Positions 1 through 8,207 of a stretch of 64,000 bases of DNA are shown piece after piece. Numbering within the stretch: position 1 is the first letter of the stretch; each line of letters begins with the position of its first letter. Source of the stretch: Bacteroidaceae bacterium (GTDB lineage: Bacteria > Bacteroidota > Bacteroidia > Bacteroidales > Bacteroidaceae); contig JAGCFO010000023.1 of assembly GCA_017650105.1 (NCBI GenBank), positions 1 through 64,000 of the forward strand. The letters run 5' to 3'. Below the pieces are notes generated by a model that was not told the origin of the DNA, ran no database searches, and was given only the letters and a program-made list of their open reading frames with translations. The position numbers were made by a program, and so were the translations under genes.

Positions 1-456
1 ATGGACGACTGCCATTTGCAGTTCTATCGCCAACTGATGGGCAGTCTCTGCCTGACTATGATGTACGACATCTTCGAGGCCCATGCCCACCGAGAATCCA
101 CAGATACCCATACCGACCGAACAGCCTACATCGTCAAGCAGCTTATGGCACTTCTCTCCACCGGCATCAGCCGCACAGAGCGCGATGTGAGCTACTACGC
201 AGAGCGACTAAACGTATCGCCAAAGTATCTCTCGGCCACCATCAAGCGCGTGACAGGACACAGTGTCACCTCATACATCGACCGACACACCGTACCTATA
301 TTAAAAGAATATCTGAATGATGAACGCCTGTCCCTCACCCAGATAGCAGAACTTATGAATTTCACTACTCTTTCTTACTTCAGCCGCTACTGCACAAAGC
401 ATCTTGGTCAGTCACCCAGCGAGTACCGTCAGAGTCTTCAACCAACGTTCGAGTAG
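1..456 (+). CDS. AraC-family transcriptional regulator, C-terminal part
   Basis: This is the DNA-binding end of an AraC/XylS-type activator. The reading frame is already open at base 1, so the first visible Met may be internal and the sensory N-terminus lies outside the window. The last 100 or so residues form the typical pair of helix-turn-helix motifs: a first one around 'SYYAERLNVSPKYLSATIK' and a second around 'LSLTQIAELMNFTTLSYFSR', followed by the family's closing 'G-x-S-P-S-E-Y-R'. It converges with the recombinase gene on the other strand, with a stem-loop between them. Target genes cannot be inferred from this fragment. Confidence 0.85.
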   Translation: MDDCHLQFYRQLMGSLCLTMMYDIFEAHAHRESTDTHTDRTAYIVKQLMALLSTGISRTERDVSYYAERLNVSPKYLSATIKRVTGHSVTSYIDRHTVPILKEYLNDERLSLTQIAELMNFTTLSYFSRYCTKHLGQSPSEYRQSLQPTFE

Positions 457-479
457 TTCTTTATATATGAACTATATAA

Positions 480-506
480 TCGGCAGTAAACTAAAATTAC
501 CGCCGA
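480..506. terminator. Stem-loop between convergent genes
   Basis: Arms TCGGCAGTAA (480-489) and TTACCGCCGA (497-506) pair over nine of ten positions around a seven-base loop. It sits 24 bases after the AraC stop and 22 bases after the recombinase stop on the other strand, so it could serve both genes. The T-tract is weak on either side. Confidence 0.5.
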
Positions 507-528
507 ATTTATATTGTTCTGAATTGTA

Positions 529-1626
529 CTATTCCATTTTCACGATTGCTTCAATCATTTTCTTCGAAGTCATCTTGGCGTAGTTCTGTGTGCTTGACAC
601 CTGCCGATGCCCGAGAAGAGCAGCAATGGTGTATATGTCAACACCTTTGTCCAACAGCTGCATGGCGAATGTGTGCCGGAAGCAGTGGAAGGTGATGTGC
701 TTACGGATTCTTGCCTTGCTGACCCATCTACCAACATGAGTCACAAGAATACTTTCTGTAATCATGGGGAATATCCTTCCTTCGGATTTCGGCTCGCCTA
801 ACACCTTGATGGCAGGAAGAGACAAAGGTAATTGAATCAATGTGCCCGTTTTCTTGATACGGAACCTGATATAAGCTTTTCGTCCACGGTCATGATGTAT
901 GTTTTCCCATCTGAGAGCAAGGATGTCACTCCTTCTTAATCCTGTATAGATGGAAAACATGCCAGCTCTGTATACGTCTGGATTATCATCATACGACGTG
1001 CTTGCCAACTGTTTTATTTCCACGCTAGATAGATATTCCTTGGGAATGTCATGGTTCCATTTTATCTTTTCCACGCATGTGGTGTAGTCTTCAGAAAGAA
1101 TATTGTCCCTATAGGCAAAATGGACAATGCTCAGGAATGCATTGTAATATGCACTTGCAGAGTTCTTGGATAGCTTGTTCTTAGTATGCTGCAGCCCCTT
1201 GGCACGAAGCAGGTAAAGCCTGAATCGTTCGCAGAGGCTGGCGTTTATATCCTTGAACTTGCATTGTCCCTTACAAAACCTCTCAAAATGAAGCCGGCTA
1301 CTTTGGTATTTTACGCCATGGCAATCACCATTCAACCTGAAATACTCCAGAAAGTCCTCGTCAAGCCTGGCCTTTGCCAGAAAACTGTAGTCATGACGAA
1401 CGAGCTGCAGATACCTTTCACAACGAATCGTTTCAGCAACTTCTTTAATAGCCTTGTTCTGTTCTTCCTGTTGAAGTGTATCTGGATTGGTATAGATTTC
1501 AAGATTCAGACACTCATACCTCACCGCTTTCCCTTTAATGTCGTGAATCGCAGGATTATACTCCAGGTATATGGATTTCATGGAACCGTGTGCAATGTTC
1601 CTATACTTCAGGATTACCCGTGACAT
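529..1626 (-). CDS. Tyrosine recombinase / integrase
   Basis: A 365-residue site-specific recombinase of the phage-integrase superfamily. The N-terminal half resembles the arm-binding and SAM-like core-binding domains of Bacteroidetes integrases. The C-terminal half has the catalytic set: Arg in 'YTGLRRSD', a Lys in 'RIKKTG', His-x-x-Arg in 'HCFRHTF', His in 'LLGHR' and the nucleophile Tyr in 'TQNYAKM', so the active site looks intact. Its start overlaps the end of the upstream helix-turn-helix gene by 13 bases, so the two are co-transcribed. No tRNA gene, cargo gene or clear duplicated attachment site is visible nearby. It could be a minimal integrated element, a remnant, or a recombinase acting on local DNA. 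Confidence 0.93.
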   Translation of the reverse strand: MSRVILKYRNIAHGSMKSIYLEYNPAIHDIKGKAVRYECLNLEIYTNPDTLQQEEQNKAIKEVAETIRCERYLQLVRHDYSFLAKARLDEDFLEYFRLNGDCHGVKYQSSRLHFERFCKGQCKFKDINASLCERFRLYLLRAKGLQHTKNKLSKNSASAYYNAFLSIVHFAYRDNILSEDYTTCVEKIKWNHDIPKEYLSSVEIKQLASTSYDDNPDVYRAGMFSIYTGLRRSDILALRWENIHHDRGRKAYIRFRIKKTGTLIQLPLSLPAIKVLGEPKSEGRIFPMITESILVTHVGRWVSKARIRKHITFHCFRHTFAMQLLDKGVDIYTIAALLGHRQVSSTQNYAKMTSKKMIEAIVKME

Positions 1627-2219
1627 AATTTACCTCCTTTCTTCACGACAGACAGTATATCGGCCTTGTTATATGCCAGACTTCTATTCAGTCTTTTCAC
1701 CCTTGTTCTATGCAGAGCAGCTAGAGCAAAGATAACTTCCTCGTCAATATCGAATAGGGTACTGGCTTCTTCAATGGTCAGCCAACGCTTCAATGCAATA
1801 GACTCACGCTTCCATGCTTCTTCACAAGCCGACTTGCAGAAACGTCGATATATGCCAACATAATATGAAGGAATAGAATTACGTGTTGCAAACTTAAGTA
1901 CCCAGCATCTGCTCATGCCTGTGTAGCGCATCAGTTCTTTAAGAGAATAACTGGAATAGCCGATAGGGGAGGTTGGTGTAATTGGAAGAGCCGAGAACCA
2001 TTTGACGAACTTTATCCATGCTATCACATAGTTCCCATCGTTGTTCTTTTTTGCATCAATGATGCCGTTTGCAATGAGTTTGTTAATGTACTGGCGACTG
2101 AATCCAGAGAGATGAGCCGCTTCTCTTACAGAAAGCATCCCATGAGAGATTCTTGCTTTCCATTCTGCGTCCAAACTATCGTATGGATCGTAGAAGTGTT
2201 TCTTGTTGTTGTATATCAT
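1614..2219 (-). CDS. Triple helix-turn-helix protein, excisionase-like
   Basis: A 201-residue protein read from the Met at 2219; the frame stays open to 2297, but the upstream residues look non-coding and contain the leader hairpin. Three successive stretches each look like a small MerR/HTH_17-type winged helix: about residues 26-75 ('LSVREAAHLSGFSRQYINKL'), 90-140 ('SLKELMRYTGMSRCWVLKFA') and 145-197 ('WLTIEEASTLFDIDEEVIFA'). Single domains of this kind are known from excisionases (Xis). Three in a row is unusual. It is translationally coupled to the integrase downstream, which suggests it directs or regulates recombination. A short inverted repeat CCTGC...GCAGG (2230-2245) lies just before the start and could affect expression. 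Confidence 0.75.
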   Translation of the reverse strand: MIYNNKKHFYDPYDSLDAEWKARISHGMLSVREAAHLSGFSRQYINKLIANGIIDAKKNNDGNYVIAWIKFVKWFSALPITPTSPIGYSSYSLKELMRYTGMSRCWVLKFATRNSIPSYYVGIYRRFCKSACEEAWKRESIALKRWLTIEEASTLFDIDEEVIFALAALHRTRVKRLNRSLAYNKADILSVVKKGGKLCHG

Positions 2220-2279
2220 ATTATCAAAACCTGCTTTTATGCAGGCATGACAATATAATGAAAGTCCCCAAATTCTAAT

Positions 2280-2409
2280 ATCTGCAAGAATCTGCAAATG
2301 GTGACAACAACCCTCAAAATGAGTATCGGATATTTGCAGACTTTTAACCCAGTTTTTCGTACTTTCTACCGCAGAATGTGCTAATTTTTATTTGCAGATT
2401 TTTGCAAGT
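2280..2409. repeat. Phased TCTGCAA/TTTGCAG heptamers with inverted outer pairs
   Basis: Upstream of the helix-turn-helix/integrase pair are two TCTGCAA copies 10 bases apart (2281 and 2291), one TTTGCAG at 2333, and two inverted copies TTTGCAG/TTTGCAA 10 bases apart (2391 and 2401). The outer blocks 2280-2299 and 2390-2409 form an imperfect 20-base inverted repeat around a 90-base spacer. Helical phasing of short sites fits a multi-domain DNA-binding protein, so these are candidate operators or recombination accessory sites. That is inference from the pattern only. Confidence 0.65.
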
Positions 2410-2471
2410 GTCTGTAGATGAGGGATTTATGAAGAATACGCAAGTATGTTAAAATGCTTTAATAAAACGTC

Positions 2472-2498
2472 GTAACTAATTAATTATCAATTAGTTAC
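2472..2498 (-). terminator. Stem-loop after mnmE
   Basis: A perfect ten-base stem (GTAACTAATT at 2472-2481 and AATTAGTTAC at 2489-2498) with a seven-base loop lies just past the mnmE stop on the minus strand. It is followed on that strand by a short T-rich stretch. Probable intrinsic terminator of the mnmE operon. Confidence 0.6.
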
Positions 2499-2501
2499 AA
2501 C

Positions 2502-3791
2502 TTATTTACCCACGCAGAATTTTTGGAAAATGTTGCCTAGTATTTCATCTGTGGAGATCGTTCCTAGAATTTCACTAAGATGTGAGAGGCATTGACGTAG
2601 GTCCTCTGAAATCAAGTCGCCAGAAAGGCCTTCGTGCAAGGAGGAAAGAACTCTTTGAATATCTTCATCTGCTAAGGAGAGAGCCTCAAAATGACGTGCG
2701 TTAGTAACAAGCAATGCGCTGCTGTCTTTTTGAGGAATAGTCGCTATTAGTTGTTTTTCGAGCTCATCGACACCTTTCCCCGTAAGAGCTTGAAAAGAAT
2801 CTGTCTTATTAATGATGCGAATAACTGTTTGGTCCTCACGAAACGGCATTTCAGGATAAGGCACCCCAGGCTCGGTTAAGAGTATTATGATTTGTGCTTT
2901 TTTGGCAGCTTGAACAGAACGTTCAACTCCCATTTTCTCAATTGTGTCATTGGTATGCCGAATGCCTGCTGTGTCAATGAAGCGGAATTGGATGCCCTGT
3001 AGGATAATCGTATCTTCTATCACATCTCGTGTAGTGCCTTGAATATCAGAAACGATAGCTCTGTCATCGCGTAAGAGACGATTGAGAAGAGTAGATTTTC
3101 CGACGTTTGGCGCACCTATGATAGCAACCGGAATGCCGTTTTTGATAGCATTCCCCAGACGGAATGAAGAAGTGAGCTGCCTTATTTCGGTGTGAATTTC
3201 TTCTGCTAATGAAATGAGCTGCTGTCGATCGGCAAATTCCACATCTTCTTCGGAAAAATCCAGTTCCAATTCGAGGAGTGACGTCATTGTGAGCAACTGA
3301 TTTCGCAAATCATTCAACTTTTCGCTGTATCCTCCACGCATTTGTTGCATAGCAACTCGATGAGCAGCTGCGCTTTCCGAGGCGATAAGATCGGCAACTG
3401 CCTCCGCTTGCGGGAGGTTCATTTTGCCATTAAGAAATGCACGCTTGGTATACTCTCCAGGCTGAGCCATAACACATCCTTCTTTAATAAGGACTTCCAA
3501 CGTGCGCTTCAAAATATAAGGAGAGCCGTGACAAGATATTTCTACGCTGTCTTCACCCGTATAGCTGTGGGGAGCGCGAAAAACTGTCAGCAGAACCTCA
3601 TCTATCAGCTCCTCACCATCCTTTAATTGTCCAAAAATAACGGAGTAGGGCATAGCTTTATCCAAAGACTCCCCTCTGGTAGAACGAAATACCTTATCCG
3701 CAATCGTAATAGCCTTTGGCCCAGAGATTCTGATAACTCCCAGAGCGCCTCCAGAGGCTGCGGCAATTGCGCAGATAGTGCTGACGTTCAT
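2502..3791 (-). CDS. mnmE: tRNA uridine-5-carboxymethylaminomethyl modification GTPase MnmE
   Basis: MnmE (TrmE) acts with MnmG to modify the wobble uridine of several tRNAs. The N-terminal folate-binding domain is followed by a helical domain with an inserted G domain. Its P-loop GAPNVGKST is near residue 226, the Asp-Thr-Ala-Gly switch II near 274 and Asn-Lys-Thr-Asp near 328. The protein ends in Phe-Cys-Val-Gly-Lys, the family's signature C-terminus carrying the essential Cys. The start at 3791 is preferred over 3806 because its ATG overlaps the TGA of the upstream gene as ATGA. At about 429 residues it is some 25-35 shorter than usual, mostly in the G domain after switch II. Confidence 0.96.
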   Translation of the reverse strand: MNVSTICAIAAASGGALGVIRISGPKAITIADKVFRSTRGESLDKAMPYSVIFGQLKDGEELIDEVLLTVFRAPHSYTGEDSVEISCHGSPYILKRTLEVLIKEGCVMAQPGEYTKRAFLNGKMNLPQAEAVADLIASESAAAHRVAMQQMRGGYSEKLNDLRNQLLTMTSLLELELDFSEEDVEFADRQQLISLAEEIHTEIRQLTSSFRLGNAIKNGIPVAIIGAPNVGKSTLLNRLLRDDRAIVSDIQGTTRDVIEDTIILQGIQFRFIDTAGIRHTNDTIEKMGVERSVQAAKKAQIIILLTEPGVPYPEMPFREDQTVIRIINKTDSFQALTGKGVDELEKQLIATIPQKDSSALLVTNARHFEALSLADEDIQRVLSSLHEGLSGDLISEDLRQCLSHLSEILGTISTDEILGNIFQKFCVGK

Positions 3792-4081
3792 TTCTTCTTT
3801 GCCCATGTGTTTGCAAGGATGATGAAAACAATTACTACAAGAATGAAGTAAATGCCAAAAGAAGAAACTCCTTTTTTATCGATGAAAGGCAGGAAACCGC
3901 AAAAAGCGCTTGATAACACCGATAAAATAGCCATTAAAAGGCGAAGCCGCTTGATGTTGACTTTATTACGCTCTTCTTCATCTGCCGTATTATATCCGGC
4001 AATAAGCATGTCTCCTTTGCCGATCAAGAAAATAACGGCAAGAAGAAGGAATATCGCAGCGAGAAGAAGGGAAATAATCAT
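3788..4081 (-). CDS. DUF3784-type small membrane protein
   Basis: A 97-residue protein with three predicted membrane segments: residues 2-20, about 47-65 and 74-91. After the first segment it has the family pattern 'GKG-x-x-L-I-A-G-Y-N-T' followed by a charged loop. This matches the uncharacterised DUF3784 family. It is joined by ATGA overlaps to the nucleoside phosphorylase upstream and to mnmE downstream, so all three should be translated from one message. Function unknown. Confidence 0.75.
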   Translation of the reverse strand: MIISLLLAAIFLLLAVIFLIGKGDMLIAGYNTADEEERNKVNIKRLRLLMAILSVLSSAFCGFLPFIDKKGVSSFGIYFILVVIVFIILANTWAKKK

Positions 4082-4947
4082 ATTCTTTCTAAAACTTTTT
4101 CAATCAAGGTGTCGATAGAGTTTTTGTAGTTGGTATTCATCTCGGTAGTGTATCGATTGGCGATAACCATACAGCAAGTCATTGCCCGATGCCCTAATAG
4201 GGAAGACAATCCTGCCAAAGCAGAAGACTCCATCTCGAAGTTGCAGATTTTGAGTCCTTTATATCGGAAGGCTTCCACTTTTTCATTCTGGTGAGGATCT
4301 TCAACAGCCAGACGTACTTGACGTCCTTGTGGGCCGTAAAAGCCCCCACACGCAATTGTGATGCCTCTGACCATATCTGAGCCTGCAACTTGTTCAATTA
4401 GGCCTTCGTCGGCACAGCTAACGTATGGAGCACCTTTAATGGGATTCCAATTCATATGTTGACGGAAAGCTGCTTCTAGTTCCAAGTCGCAAACATCGTT
4501 GCGTCCCGCGTAATAGTTTAGCAATCCGTCGAAACCTATGCTTTTAACGGAAGCTACAAACGTACCGATTGGGGTTTCTGGCTGTAATCCGCCACAAGTT
4601 CCTATGCGAATAATGGATAAAGTGCGATGTTCAGCTCTCTCCGTGCGAGAGGTAAAGTCGATATTGGCCAATGCGTCTAACTCATTCATTACTATGTCGA
4701 TATTGTCGCAGCCAATACCCGTACTTTGCACCGTAATGCGTTTGTTCTTATATAGGCCGGTAACGGTTCGGAACTCACGGCTTTGTACTTCACATTCGCG
4801 TGTTTCGAAATGTGCAGCAACTGTATTTACACGCCCGGGGTCGCCAACAAGAATCACTTTATCAGCTAATTGCTCTGGGCGAAGATGAAGATGGAAACAA
4901 CTGCCGTCTTCGTTAATAATCAGTTCTGAAGGAGGAAAGTATTTCAT
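4078..4947 (-). CDS. Nucleoside phosphorylase (uridine phosphorylase-like)
   Basis: A 289-residue PNP/UDP-family phosphorylase that splits a nucleoside with phosphate into base and ribose-1-phosphate in the cytoplasm. The phosphate-binding motif 'VGDPGRV' is near residue 35, 'RIGTCGGL' near 113-120, and 'NFEMESSAL' (ribose-binding Met-Glu) near 236-244. The family also includes purine phosphorylases, so the preference for uridine is not proven. First gene of the operon with the DUF3784 gene and mnmE. No convincing promoter box was seen in the 72 bases before it. Confidence 0.85.
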   Translation of the reverse strand: MKYFPPSELIINEDGSCFHLHLRPEQLADKVILVGDPGRVNTVAAHFETRECEVQSREFRTVTGLYKNKRITVQSTGIGCDNIDIVMNELDALANIDFTSRTERAEHRTLSIIRIGTCGGLQPETPIGTFVASVKSIGFDGLLNYYAGRNDVCDLELEAAFRQHMNWNPIKGAPYVSCADEGLIEQVAGSDMVRGITIACGGFYGPQGRQVRLAVEDPHQNEKVEAFRYKGLKICNFEMESSALAGLSSLLGHRAMTCCMVIANRYTTEMNTNYKNSIDTLIEKVLERI

Positions 4948-5019
4948 ATCTGTTAGATTTTACATATTGAAAAAAAAGGTGTTTCTTCAATGAGTATAAA
5001 TGACTGAATAATAGAGATA

Positions 5020-6477
5020 TCATTCGCTTTTGTTAGAGTCAAGTTCCAAAGCACGAATGCGTTTAGCTAAATTGGGAAGGGATTCCGTCAGTTCCATTTC
5101 GCGCTTTTCCTTTTCAAGGATTTCGTCTCTCAAATCCAATTTGTCAGCAGCATTTGCCAAAGAGTAGGCCACTCTCTTGCTTTCCAAATCGCTACGTATC
5201 ACTTTCAGCTCGTTACACTTTGTCTGGTATTGCTCAAAAAGTGCACGCGCTTCGGCATTATGAAAATCAGAGGGGGAATGAACGTCTTTCAAATCATCTA
5301 TGATGAAAGTGATTTCGGGATTCACTTTTTGATTTGAAGGCTCATCAATGTTGATTTTGAATAGCGCTTGACGGGCTTTTCGAACGGCATCCTCATCTGT
5401 CTGCGTTTCGGAAATGGAAACAATCTCTGCTGCACGATGCATCAATTCCAGGTCGTCGGTATCAATGTCGTAGAAATCTTTTGCGTTCTCATCCCAGACG
5501 AAAGTGTAAATGCACACGGTACCTTCAGCACAACGTCTATCTGTCGCAAACCACCCAAGTCCGTTCAATTCATCTACAGCCATCATGTAGTCATTTGCTG
5601 TGGAGTTGAAAGGTAAACCGGCATTTTCAGCTTTAAGAAAGCGGTCTGTGGCAGAATTATAGCGGGTCATGAAAATATCATAACCTCCCATGCTGTTTTC
5701 ACCATCATTTGCAAAATAGAGAGTGATTCCATCAGAAAGAAGAAATGGATAAATACTGTTACCTGTTTCAGGAAAACCCTTCAGAAGGGTAGGAGTGCTC
5801 CATTTACCCGCCATAAGGTAACTTGATGCAAGTGATAGTCTTCCGGCGCTGTCGGGAATGCTTACGTATATTTTATTGCCCATCTCGTTGGTATAGGCAA
5901 CGATTTCTTCTTGCTTGCATTCGCTGAAAACGGCATCGGATAACTCCCTGCCATATTGCAAAGTACCCGACTCGGGACTCAGCCGAAAAGCGGCAAGAAA
6001 AGCATCCTTATTGACAATAACACTATCGACAAACATCACTTTCTGTACTCGGCGCATAAACTTCTGCTCTGCTTTCACTCGCTGCAGAAGATTTTCAGCC
6101 TCTGTATAACCTGCATCGGTTGGAGATGCTTTTGACAGAAATGTCTCAAGGTTACTGATAGCGCTGTCGAAATCACGCGTAAGATAGTAATATCTTCCCA
6201 AATAACGGAAGGCGTTCTGTATTTTATGATCGGCAGCAAACTGCAAATAGGAACGCGCCTCCTCAAGTTCGCCCGTTTCAACACAACTGGCACCATACCA
6301 ATAGTTTATACGAGCATCTTTGGGTGCCGTTCGTAGGCATTTCTTGAGCATCGGCTTTGCTTTTGCGTATTGTCCGTCAAGAAAAGCCTGTCGAGCCAAT
6401 TGCTCCAAAGTCTGTGCTCCGACACCAAGTGAGACAAGCATCAGGATTGTACAAAATGCAATATATCGTTTCTTCAT
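5020..6477 (-). CDS. Secreted TPR and PD40-propeller protein
   Basis: A 485-residue envelope protein. A signal peptide (residues 1-22, ending 'GVGAQT') leads into tetratricopeptide repeats (about 25-130). Next come PD40-like beta-propeller blades (about 170-330), including 'LYFANDGENSMGGYDIFMTR'. The tail is a charged, probably coiled-coil helix (about 385-480). The TPR plus PD40 order resembles the N-terminal part of the Bacteroidetes OmpA-type gliding/PorE proteins, but no OmpA peptidoglycan-binding domain follows. Transcription probably starts from the minus-strand box at 6505-6512. Exact role unknown. Confidence 0.8.
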   Translation of the reverse strand: MKKRYIAFCTILMLVSLGVGAQTLEQLARQAFLDGQYAKAKPMLKKCLRTAPKDARINYWYGASCVETGELEEARSYLQFAADHKIQNAFRYLGRYYYLTRDFDSAISNLETFLSKASPTDAGYTEAENLLQRVKAEQKFMRRVQKVMFVDSVIVNKDAFLAAFRLSPESGTLQYGRELSDAVFSECKQEEIVAYTNEMGNKIYVSIPDSAGRLSLASSYLMAGKWSTPTLLKGFPETGNSIYPFLLSDGITLYFANDGENSMGGYDIFMTRYNSATDRFLKAENAGLPFNSTANDYMMAVDELNGLGWFATDRRCAEGTVCIYTFVWDENAKDFYDIDTDDLELMHRAAEIVSISETQTDEDAVRKARQALFKINIDEPSNQKVNPEITFIIDDLKDVHSPSDFHNAEARALFEQYQTKCNELKVIRSDLESKRVAYSLANAADKLDLRDEILEKEKREMELTESLPNLAKRIRALELDSNKSE

Positions 6478-6504
6478 ACTCAGTTATAATTGAGAAACAA
6501 ACGT

Positions 6505-6512
6505 CAAAGATA
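6505..6512 (-). promoter_or_regulatory. Promoter -7 box for the TPR/PD40 gene
   Basis: The minus strand reads TATCTTTG, an exact match to the Bacteroidetes -7 consensus TAnnTTTG, about 27 bases before the start at 6477. It is divergent from the plus-strand box at 6597. Confidence 0.7.
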
Positions 6513-6596
6513 CGGAAAATTCTGAATGATGTATCAATTATTTGCAAATTATTTTTCTTTTTTTGCTAAAAGAGCCTTTCTTTCGCCACTTAGCAC

Positions 6597-6604
6597 TATC
6601 TTTG
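6597..6604 (+). promoter_or_regulatory. Promoter -7 box for the ttcA-like gene
   Basis: TATCTTTG matches TAnnTTTG exactly and lies 14 bases before the ATG at 6619. This rules out the longer open frame from 6526 as the real start. The -33 element is not clear. Confidence 0.7.
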
Positions 6605-6618
6605 CAGCCGAAAACAGA

Positions 6619-7407
6619 ATGCTTACAGACGACGAAAGACTTCTCAGGCGCATAAGGCAGCGTTTCAACAAAACGTGTGTCGATTACCATCTCCTTGACG
6701 AAGGAGATCGCGTTCTTGTTGCTGTTTCTGGAGGAAAAGACTCTTTGGCTCTGCTACAACTCATGGCTGAACGTTCGCGTATCTACAAACCTCGTTTTCA
6801 GGTTGAAGCAGCTCATGTGCGAATGACAAACATTCCTTACAAAAGCGATGTTGAATACCTGAGTGCTTTTGCTGAAAAACTTGGGGTGGGGCTGACTGTC
6901 TTGGAAACTTCCTTCGATCCAACTACCGACAAGAGGAAATCACCCTGTTTCCTTTGCTCCTGGAATCGTCGAAAAGCTCTTTTTGAATTGGCTAAAGAGC
7001 ACGGTTGCAACAAGATAGCTCTCGGTCATCATATGGACGACATTTTAGTCACGCTTCTTATGAATATGTCGTTTCAAGGAGCTTTTGGCACTATGCCTCC
7101 TATGCTGAAAATGGACAAGTTCAAAATGACGCTCATCCGTCCCCTTTGTCAAATTGCCGAATCGGACCTTAAAGAAATGTCGAGGATTGAGAATTACGTC
7201 CTTCAAAAGCATGTTTGTCCTTACGAGAAAAGCTCTTTCCGTAGTGATGTTCAAGATATTCTAGCGCGATTGGAAACGCTTAGTTCTGACGCTCGTTTTA
7301 ACATTTGGGCTTCTATGTCAAACATCCAGAAATCGTTGCTTCCCCAAAGGGTTGATGAATCTGGAAATGATGCTTTAACTGTTAATGATGAAAATGCAGT
7401 ATTATAA
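6619..7407 (+). CDS. ttcA: TtcA-like tRNA 2-thiocytidine synthetase
   Basis: A PP-loop ATPase predicted to thiolate cytidine 32 of some tRNAs. From the start at 6619 (262 residues) it has the ATP-binding motif 'SGGKDSL' near residue 39, the paired cysteines of 'CFLCSWNRR' near 108-111, and a third cysteine in 'HVCPYEKSSFR' near 198. This layout matches the iron-sulfur-binding cysteines of TtcA. 'GHHMDD' is also a family hallmark. The start is set by the promoter box directly upstream; the 31 residues encoded before it are hydrophobic and unlike the family. The neighbour to the right is a separate membrane protein. Confidence 0.85.
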   Translation: MLTDDERLLRRIRQRFNKTCVDYHLLDEGDRVLVAVSGGKDSLALLQLMAERSRIYKPRFQVEAAHVRMTNIPYKSDVEYLSAFAEKLGVGLTVLETSFDPTTDKRKSPCFLCSWNRRKALFELAKEHGCNKIALGHHMDDILVTLLMNMSFQGAFGTMPPMLKMDKFKMTLIRPLCQIAESDLKEMSRIENYVLQKHVCPYEKSSFRSDVQDILARLETLSSDARFNIWASMSNIQKSLLPQRVDESGNDALTVNDENAVL

Positions 7408-7454
7408 GCGATTAAGCATTAAAGTATAAACCAAAATTCAATATAGTTTCTATC

Positions 7455-7826
7455 ATGATAAAAGGTCTTTCGACGGTATTATTACTAGTTATTTCAAACT
7501 GTTTTATGACGTTAGCCTGGTACGGAAACCTTAAGCTCCAGCAGATGAACATAACTACAAAGTGGCCCCTAATTCTTATTATCTTAGCCTCTTGGGGCGT
7601 AGCCTTCATGGAGTATTGTTTCATGGTTCCTGCCAACCGTATTGGCTCAAATATTAACGGAGGACCATTCTCGCTTTTCCAACTAAAGGTGATTCAAGAA
7701 GTTATCTCGCTGATTGTCTTCACTGTCATCATCACTTTTATGTTTAACGGCGAACATCTTCATTGGAATCATGTTGTTAGTTTTCTTTTCATAATCCTTG
7801 CCGTAATATTTATGTTTATGAAGTAG
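7455..7826 (+). CDS. DUF486 (DMT-like) membrane protein
   Basis: A 123-residue integral membrane protein with four predicted membrane helices: about residues 3-22, 33-52, 77-98 and 104-122. It contains the characteristic 'AWYGNLKLQ', 'SWGVAFMEYCFMVPANRIG' and 'QLKVIQEVISL' segments of the DUF486 family, which is related to drug/metabolite transporters. Substrate unknown. It starts 47 bases after the ttcA-like gene and may share its transcript. Confidence 0.85.
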   Translation: MIKGLSTVLLLVISNCFMTLAWYGNLKLQQMNITTKWPLILIILASWGVAFMEYCFMVPANRIGSNINGGPFSLFQLKVIQEVISLIVFTVIITFMFNGEHLHWNHVVSFLFIILAVIFMFMK

Positions 7827-7874
7827 GGTAGGCATCGCCAAGCATCCCTCTCAGCTGCCTTTTTCATAAGCAAA

Positions 7875-7950
7875 ATATGGAGAAGGGAAAAAATTTTTTT
7901 CTTTCTTCATATCGTCTTATGAAGAAGGGAAAATTTTTTTTGCTCAAAGA
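7875..7950. repeat. 21-base-period repeat, locus A
   Basis: Units ATATGGAGAAGGG (from 7875) and TTATGAAGAAGGG (from 7917) lie 42 bases apart, exactly two periods. Between them is an inverted unit, TTTCTTTCTTCATAT (ending 7912). The first and inverted units form a hairpin. The same unit recurs at 23619, 30240 and 51437-51515. Read from the ATG at 7877 the sequence is open for 25 codons, but no function is evident. Confidence 0.75.
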
Positions 7951-8135
7951 ATAATTGTTTGTTAGCCGTGTTTTAATTCGGCAGAAATAAAGAGCTTATT
8001 TCTACGAGTATTTTGCGTGATTTTTCATCTCTCCCGACTTCGGTTTTCACCTAACAAAATGAGAGGGAAAGGTCCATTTTTCCCGATGGAAACGATAATT
8101 TTTGCATTTTTTATACCTAATTAATATGTCGGATA

Positions 8136-8167
8136 TTTGGACATATATTTTTTTGTGAGTAATTTTG
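8136..8167 (+). promoter_or_regulatory. ftsY promoter
   Basis: A TTTG at 8136-8139 lies 20 bases before TAATTTTG at 8160-8167, matching the Bacteroidetes -33 and -7 elements with normal spacing. The start codon of ftsY follows 40 bases later. Probably drives the ftsY-rimO-HU run. Confidence 0.75.
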
Positions 8168-8207
8168 CATCCGCATTTGTCAAAATGACCTTAACTAACG
8201 AAGAAAA

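Larger units (their letters stand above)
7827..8207. other. 381-base intergenic region
   Basis: No conserved gene seen. It holds one member of the 21-base-period repeat family (7875-7950) and the ftsY promoter near its right end. The rest is AT-rich. Confidence 0.7.

Noticed and set aside
2280..2409. Invertible promoter flanked by the inverted heptamer blocks
   Set aside because: No TAnnTTTG box was found in the 90-base spacer on either strand, so a promoter switch is not supported; kept only as an alternative.
1..2500. tRNA gene as attachment site for the integrase
   Set aside because: No cloverleaf-like sequence or TTCGA-type T-arm in a fitting position was seen near either end of the gene pair.
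6526..6618. N-terminal extension of the ttcA-like gene
   Set aside because: It would contain the promoter box TATCTTTG and adds hydrophobic residues foreign to the family.
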